64,000 nucleotides of DNA, from contig CAUYUJ010015749.1 in the NCBI GenBank assembly GCA_963575745.1, forward strand, positions 942,154 through 1,006,153, given 5' to 3'. The notes below the pieces were generated by a model. It made no database searches. It was not told where the DNA came from and worked only from the letters and a program-made list of their open reading frames with translations. The number at the start of each line of letters is the position of its first letter. The first letter of the stretch is position 1. This DNA comes from Prorocentrum cordatum (Eukaryota > Sar > Dinophyceae > Prorocentrales > Prorocentraceae). Shown in pieces: positions 62,013-64,000 of the stretch. Position numbers and translations under genes: made by a program.

Positions 62013-62220
62013 TGCCATCATCAACTCTCCCGGACTCTCGTCCCCCCCCCCTTGTGGGGGAACCGAGGCGAGGGCGAACAAAAATTGAGGGGGGGCCCTG
62101 CCCAGGTGCTGAGCCTCTACGCCGCGGGGCGCGAGGAGGAGCCCGCGCGGCCCCGGAAAGCTGGGAGGCGGGGGCCGGCGGAGGAGGGGCCCCGGTCAGG
62201 GGGGCGACGCAGGGAGGGCA

Positions 62221-62405
62221 CACAGTGGAGGCCAGTTCACACGAAGCCTTCCACGAGAGACCCAACCCCGAGACCCCAGGCCGTCCTTTGCTTTGTGGTG
62301 TGGGAGCGCCGCGCTCTTCCATCGCAGAAACATCGAGACCCGAGAGGCCCAGGGCGCCCTGGCGGCAGGCAGGGCGCCTCCTGGCTTGGGCCCCCACCAG
62401 GCTCA
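62221..62405 (-). mobile_element. P6 element, copy d (inverted)
   Basis: Read in reverse it gives GGTTGGGTCTCTCGTGGAAG..., CCCACACCACAAAG, and the GGGCGCCCTGGCGGC-type left part. ACAGTGGAGGCC stands at the left edge, as at the other end of copies a and c, which supports inverted termini. Confidence 0.75.
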
Positions 62406-62494
62406 AGGGCGGGGGCGGGGGGGGGGGGCGAGACGACAGCCCGCCCCTCCCAGGAGCGGCATCGGGCCGCGCGACGGGGCAGGATCCCAGACCC
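62406..62494. other. Short spacer
   Basis: GC-rich with a 10-G run; no gene. Confidence 0.35.
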
Positions 62495-62682
62495 CCCTTC
62501 CTCCTCCTCCTCCCTCCTCCTCCTCCTCCTTCCTCCTTCCTCCTCCTCCTCCTCCTTCCTCCTTCCTCCTCCTTCCTCCTCCTCCTCCCTCCTCCTCCTC
62601 CTCCCTTCCTCCTCCCTCCCTCCTCCTCTCCTCCTCCTCCTCCTCCTCCTCCTCCTCCTCCTCCCCCTCCTCCTCCTCCTAG
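62495..62682. repeat. (TCC)n / (TTCC)n tract
   Basis: CCTCCTCCT with TTCCTCC and CCCTCC breaks. Confidence 0.95.
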
Positions 62683-63017
62683 GGCCTCGCGCTGTGAAGA
62701 AATCACGGCGGGAGGTCTTTCACTGTGCTTTCGGCTTTTCCGGGAGCCCTTGCCGGGCCTCGGGACCGGACTCGGGAGGAGAAACCGTCCCGGGGAAGGG
62801 ATCCAGACTTCTGGGGGTTGACGTTGCGAAAAATCACGACGTCGGGGTTTGGGTATCGCTTGCCAACCCGATTCCAGATCGATGGTTCCTCCCCTTGGCT
62901 AGCCCCCGCCTTGTCGTCGTGCCTCACGCTTGCACCAGCAAGGGCGCGAAGGTGGCCGCGCGTCGCGCATCGCGGGGCCTGACTGCGCGAGCGCGAAGAG
63001 GGCAGAAGCAGTTTCGC
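62683..63017. other. Spacer without gene
   Basis: Unique GC-rich DNA; no motif. Confidence 0.35.
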
Positions 63018-63235
63018 AGGAGGAGGAGGGAGAAAAGAAGGAGGAGGAGGAGGAGGAGGAAGGAGGAGGAGGAGGAGGAGGGCGGAGGAGGAGGAGGAGG
63101 AGAAGGTGGAGGAGGAGGAGGAGGAGGAGGAGGAAGGAGGAGGAGGAAGGAGGAGAGGAAGAGGAGGAGATGGAGGAGGAGAGATGGAGATGGAGGAGGG
63201 GAGATGGAGATGGAGGAGGAGGGCAGAGGGCTGGA
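63018..63235. repeat. (GGA)n tract with GGAGATGGAGAT end
   Basis: GGAGGAGGAG, then a tandem GGAGATGGAGATGGAGG near 63165-63220. Confidence 0.95.
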
Positions 63236-63593
63236 GGGAGGGCTGCACTCCCGAAGGGGGCGGCGCGAAGGCGCGAAGGTGACCGTGCATCGCGGGGCGC
63301 GGGGCGCAAAGTCAGGCTACCCAGAAGCAGCGGAAGCCAAAGGTGAACGCTTTCTTATTCAGTGATTTGCCGATCGGCGCGGGCTCTCGCACCCCTCACC
63401 CCCCCCCCATGGAGTAGACCTTGGCTGTGTTGGGCGCCTGCTTCAAGCAGGTGGAGCCTCTCCCCCATAGGACGCACGGTTGCAAATAGACGCATTAGGC
63501 AGAGGTCCGGAGCCAGACTCCACCCCCCTCTCCCGCCCAATGTCGGAACTCCGAATGGGGAAACGTTCACAAACCACAGGAGGATCAGGAGCA

Positions 63594-63795
63594 TCGAAAA
63601 AGGATAGACTGCACCAACGTGAAATTTCCGAGGTGCATGCGGATCTCCTGGCCGAGCGCTCGACCCTCTTGGCGGCGCCTCTGGCGCCGCCCCTGGCGCA
63701 CTCCGCGCGCCAAAGAGACGGGACCAGCATTGATCCAAGGAACTCCTCGCGGATCTCCGAAAGCTGATGCGCACGCCCCCCTCTTTTTTCTGGAG
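63594..63795 (+). mobile_element. P1 foldback element, copy g
   Basis: Arms ATTTCCGAGGTGCATGCGGA-TCTCCTGGCC and GATCCAAGGAACTCCTCGCG-GATCTCCGAAAGC. Centre GGCGGCGCCTCTGGCGCCGC and GCGCACTCCGCGCGCC. More diverged than e and f. Confidence 0.85.
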
Positions 63796-64000
63796 CAGCA
63801 GGAGCGACACCCGCAGCAGGAACAGGAGCCCCAGCAGCAGGAAGTCCGTTCTCTTCCCTGCTGCTTCTCCTTCCTCCTCTCGCGCGCGCGCTCCTGCCGC
63901 AGGCTCGTGGGACACGTCTCGGGTTGTCTGGTGGTATTATGATCCCACGCCGCGAAGCCATTGGGCCAGGATCTTGCGATTACAGGAAAGGAAAAGCGAA
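63796..64000. other. Window end, no gene
   Basis: GCAGCAGGA-type short repeats near 63800-63840; nothing else supported. Confidence 0.4.

Overview
The window looks like repeat-dominated nuclear DNA of a core dinoflagellate. Two near-complete copies of the dinoflagellate spliced leader (DinoSL, CCGTAGCC...GGCTCAAG) are fixed in the DNA, at 4482-4503 (one mismatch) and 34770-34791 (two mismatches). Such relics arise when trans-spliced mRNA is reverse transcribed and reinserted. The retroelement proteins (APE endonuclease, reverse transcriptase, RNase H with a DGSGG-type motif) are of a kind common in dinoflagellate genomes. The DNA is very GC-rich, and the few gene-like stretches have GC-saturated third codon positions. 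The species cannot be told from this sequence. I see no intact conventional multi-domain gene, tRNA, rRNA or CRISPR array.

Layout. 0-4 kb: GC-rich minisatellite, a nine-copy 72/73-bp satellite, long GGA tracts. 4.4-6.3 kb: (CTC)n, then DinoSL relic, then a frameshifted coiled-coil coding remnant (retro-pseudogene). 6.4-13 kb: dispersed inverted-repeat elements, a minus-strand gene candidate (8418-8888) and a ~200-bp satellite. 13-24 kb: CT and AT microsatellites, a GAGTC-rich kilobase, an alternating A/B ~200-bp satellite, an ~82-bp satellite and a minisatellite. 24-29.9 kb: foldback elements and GGA/GAC tracts. 29.9-34.4 kb: remnant of one retrotransposon (LINE-A; endonuclease broken by a single TAG), a PPR-like fragment and a zinc-finger retroelement protein. 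34.77-41.6 kb: a second, nearly full-length but dead LINE (LINE-B), with DinoSL at its 5' end and a stem-loop at its 3' end. 41.6-64 kb: CAT, GGA and TCC tracts, more foldback/MITE copies, three more arrays of the 82-bp satellite, and one 100-N assembly gap lying between GGA and TCC.

The unifying theme is retroposition plus short inverted-repeat elements. At least nine families of short elements with palindromic arms or terminal inverted repeats recur here. The commonest (called P1) has seven full copies and one half copy. The next (M2) has five copies with AGTCGGGC...GCCCGACC ends. One 253-bp element (M7) has ~40-bp terminal inverted repeats and a perfect 8-bp target duplication, as expected for a hAT-type MITE. 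Several element ends, and both DinoSL relics, abut (TCC)n/(GGA)n tracts, which suggests those microsatellites are linked to insertion.

Family labels (P1, M2, P3-P6, M7, M8, P9, R-A, R-B, Sat82) are mine, for cross-reference only. Most long open frames here are low-complexity translations of GGA, TCC, CT or CAT repeats and are not genes.
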